Of a stretch of 8,114 nt of DNA, positions 6,685 through 8,114 are shown in pieces. This DNA is from Candidatus Aminicenantota bacterium (GTDB lineage Bacteria > Acidobacteriota > Aminicenantia > Aminicenantales > Aminicenantaceae). The notes under the pieces are model-generated. The model saw only the letters and a list, made by a program, of their open reading frames with translations. It did not search any database and was not told the origin of the DNA. Within the stretch, counting starts at the first letter, position 1; every line of letters starts with the position of its first letter. The translations under genes and the position numbers were made by a program. Where the stretch lies: the NCBI GenBank assembly GCA_030627155.1, contig DAOUSP010000047.1:1-8114 (forward strand). The letters are read 5' to 3'.

Positions 6685-7875
6685 TAGCTTATTTTGAATA
6701 AATTCACACGCACAGTCTAAAGCCGTCTCCAGGTTTTCTTTTTCTTCTCCAGATAGTTCTACAAGAGATGAGCTCCCTCCTCCTTTTCCTTTTATCAAAG
6801 GACATATGAAAGGAATCAGTTCCCTCATGTCCAAACCAATGCTTTCTGCACATGCCAAAACAAGATGGATTCTTGTTTCTTTCTTTAGACCAAAGATAAC
6901 AACAAACTCCCCGTTTCGAATAATATTTAACGCAAGAAATCGTAATTCTTCAGGTGTTTTATCCTGAAATATATTTTTTATGACTACCTCTTTCGTATTA
7001 CTGGTAATTTCTTGAGCTTCATACTGAATCATCTGCTCCTGCATTTTCTTTATTTTCTTCTTTTGGCCCTTAAATTCCGAAAATAATTTCTCGACTGATG
7101 ATACTACCTCATAGTCATTGACATTAAACCTGATGGAAATCAGGCGTATTTGCCTGTTCTTGGATATATAATCATTCAATGCCCTGTTGCCACACACAAA
7201 TTCAAATCTCACATTGTTTCTGATTCTCTCCCATTTAAGAACCTTGATTAGGCCGACTTCTCCTGTCCTATAAGGGTGTGTCCCTCCACATGCAGAAAAA
7301 TCAAAGTCTGAGACTTCAACGACCCGGATGGGACCTTTTTTCTTTGGCGGCTTTCGTAAAGGAATTCGTTGGATTTCATCTCCAGATACAAAATAGGTTT
7401 TTATTTCTCTGTTCTGGAAGACGATTTGGTTTGCCAACTTTTCAATTTTCTCAACATCTTCTTCAGATGCCTTTCTTATATCTATTTCAACAGTGGAAAC
7501 ATCCCCTCCCATATGAAAAGAAAGAGTCTCCGCTTTAAAAAGTTCAAAAAAACTCTGGGAAAGGATGTGCTGACCTGCATGCTGTTGCATATGGTCAAAG
7601 CGAACTTCAAAATCAATTTGTCCACAGACTTTTTTACTATCCATCTGTTGTTTTAGCACATGAAGAATTTTTCCATTTTCTTCAACAACGTTTATAACGC
7701 TTATCCCATTGAGAGTTCCTCTGTCTGAAGGTTGCCCGCCTGAGTCAGGGTAAAAACAGGTCTGGTCAAGGACTAATGCCCAGCCGCCATCATATGGAAT
7801 CTCTTCTATAACATTCGCTTCAAACTTAACCTTATATGGATCATCAAAATATAGCCGCTTTGTTTTCCCTTCCAT
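6682..7875 (-). CDS. alaX: Alanyl-tRNA editing protein, long AlaX type
   Basis: Free-standing trans-editing factor that hydrolyses mischarged tRNA(Ala), typically Ser-tRNA(Ala) and in some members Gly-tRNA(Ala). It is a cytoplasmic protein of 397 residues. Residues about 15-90 form the small beta-barrel seen in AlaRS editing regions, with FYPDSGGQPSDRGTL (41-55). The editing core follows. HAGQH (99-103) and CGGTH (196-200) supply the four predicted zinc ligands His99, His103, Cys196 and His200. A coiled coil covers about 257-290. A C-terminal DHHA1-like domain (about 300-397) includes GKGGGSSSLVELSG (363-376). No aminoacylation domain is present, and the N-terminus begins at the normal point for AlaX-L, so this is not a truncated AlaRS. 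GGAGGG (7886-7881, minus strand) lies 5 bases before the ATG and decides the start. The gene has a repeat-filled leader of about 160 bases and converges on the permease pair. Confidence 0.92.
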   Translation of the reverse strand: MEGKTKRLYFDDPYKVKFEANVIEEIPYDGGWALVLDQTCFYPDSGGQPSDRGTLNGISVINVVEENGKILHVLKQQMDSKKVCGQIDFEVRFDHMQQHAGQHILSQSFFELFKAETLSFHMGGDVSTVEIDIRKASEEDVEKIEKLANQIVFQNREIKTYFVSGDEIQRIPLRKPPKKKGPIRVVEVSDFDFSACGGTHPYRTGEVGLIKVLKWERIRNNVRFEFVCGNRALNDYISKNRQIRLISIRFNVNDYEVVSSVEKLFSEFKGQKKKIKKMQEQMIQYEAQEITSNTKEVVIKNIFQDKTPEELRFLALNIIRNGEFVVIFGLKKETRIHLVLACAESIGLDMRELIPFICPLIKGKGGGSSSLVELSGEEKENLETALDCACEFIQNKL

Positions 7876-7880
7876 ATTAG

Positions 7881-7886
7881 CCCTCC
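7881..7886 (-). promoter_or_regulatory. Ribosome binding site of alaX
   Basis: GGAGGG on the minus strand lies 5 bases before the ATG at 7875-7873. It is a strong site and confirms the start. It is 10 bases downstream of the 3' arm of the leader stem (7897-7920), so that stem would not directly cover it. It resembles the GGAG motifs inside the leader repeats. Confidence 0.85.
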
Positions 7887-7896
7887 GGATTTAAGT

Positions 7897-8042
7897 AAAG
7901 AGTAAGGAGTGAGAAGTAAGTAGTAATTTAAAATCGACTCCTCATTTTTCACTCCCCACTCTTTCTTAGCAAGTCTAGCAGGTCTAGCTCTTTCCTCCTC
8001 ACTCTTTACTCCTTACTCCTCACTCCTCACTCCTCACTCTTT
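7897..8042. repeat. Inverted and direct GAGTGAGGAG-type repeat block in the alaX leader
   Basis: A 24-base unit occurs once as purine-rich sequence at 7897-7920. It occurs inverted at 8019-8042 (21 of 24 positions match the reverse complement) and at 7941-7964 (19 of 24). Between them, 7996-8018 holds further partial units of the CTCACTCTTTACTCC kind. At the right end the 7-base unit ACTCCTC repeats nearly exactly (about 8015-8036). Two 9-base tandem copies, AAGTCTAGC and AGGTCTAGC, fill 7971-7988. Units are short, irregular and without spacers, so this is not CRISPR. It resembles the low-complexity intergenic repeats seen in several bacterial genomes. As the alaX transcript it can fold into a long stem with a 98-base loop. 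No gene is seen in 7876-8114. Confidence 0.85.
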
Positions 8043-8045
8043 GAT

Positions 8046-8075
8046 AGTAAACAGTAAAAGTAAGAGAGTAGTCAA
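8046..8075 (-). promoter_or_regulatory. Candidate promoter for alaX
   Basis: On the minus strand, TTGACT (8075-8070) and TTTACT (8051-8046) are 18 bases apart, a tolerable sigma-70 layout (5/6 and 4/6 matches). A better -10, TACTAT (8049-8044), would need a 20-base spacer. If correct, transcription begins just before the repeat block, and the whole block becomes the 5' leader. No other convincing promoter is visible between the repeats and the gene. Prediction by eye only. Confidence 0.35.
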
Positions 8076-8114
8076 GAGAAACTGTTAATTCCAATTAAAG
8101 TAATCTAAAGGCCA

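Noticed and set aside
7278..7656. Plus-strand open frames of 86 and 95 residues inside alaX
   Set aside because: They lie opposite the zinc-binding and editing core of a clear gene and have no motif or convincing start site.
6682..7875. Truncated or decayed alanyl-tRNA synthetase
   Set aside because: The frame is intact, has a strong ribosome binding site at the expected AlaX start, and has all four zinc ligands. AlaX-L proteins naturally lack the aminoacylation domain.
7897..8042. CRISPR array
   Set aside because: Repeats are 7-24 bases, irregular, in both orientations and without unique spacers, and no cas genes are nearby.

Overview
The window looks like ordinary chromosome from an AT-rich Gram-negative (diderm) bacterium. 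The evidence is an outer-membrane beta-barrel precursor with a signal peptide and a C-terminal phenylalanine, MacB/FtsX-type permeases, bacterial RsuA/RluB-type pseudouridylation, and canonical AGGAGG/GGAGG ribosome binding sites. I cannot place it taxonomically. The mix (AAA_32/Lon-like protease, paired MacB-like permeases, GAGTGAGGAG-type intergenic repeats) would fit an uncultured diderm phylum such as Aminicenantes or Omnitrophota, but that is a weak guess from memory.

Layout, left to right. Bases 1-89 are a GC-rich edge fragment I could not identify. A 231-base leader with inverted repeats and a strong Shine-Dalgarno precedes a Lon-like protease gene (232-2664, +). This converges, with only 7 bases between stop codons, on rluB (2672-3397, -). 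A small outer-membrane barrel gene (3427-3990, -) lies 29 bases upstream of rluB on the same strand, so the two probably form one transcript. A 180-base divergent intergenic region (3991-4170) carries candidate promoters in both directions. To its right are two tandem MacB-like ABC permease genes (4171-5406 and 5403-6650, +) that overlap by ATGA. A weak hairpin separates them from a convergent alanyl-tRNA editing gene of the long AlaX type (6682-7875, -). The last 239 bases hold the leader of that gene, filled with a purine/pyrimidine-asymmetric repeat that can fold into a long stem in the alaX transcript.

Working together: the genes span protein quality control (Lon-like), translation fidelity and ribosome modification (AlaX, RluB) and the cell envelope (barrel protein, permease pair). 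There is no single pathway. The permease pair has no ATPase gene beside it, so it must borrow one encoded elsewhere.

Nothing here is a clear new defence or mobile system. The points most worth a second look are (i) the repeat-built leader of alaX, with a 24-pair stem whose only non-Watson-Crick pairs are G-U and a competing second copy of one arm, (ii) the Lon-like protease with an intact Ser/Lys dyad but altered Walker A and Walker B positions, and (iii) the orphan permease pair.
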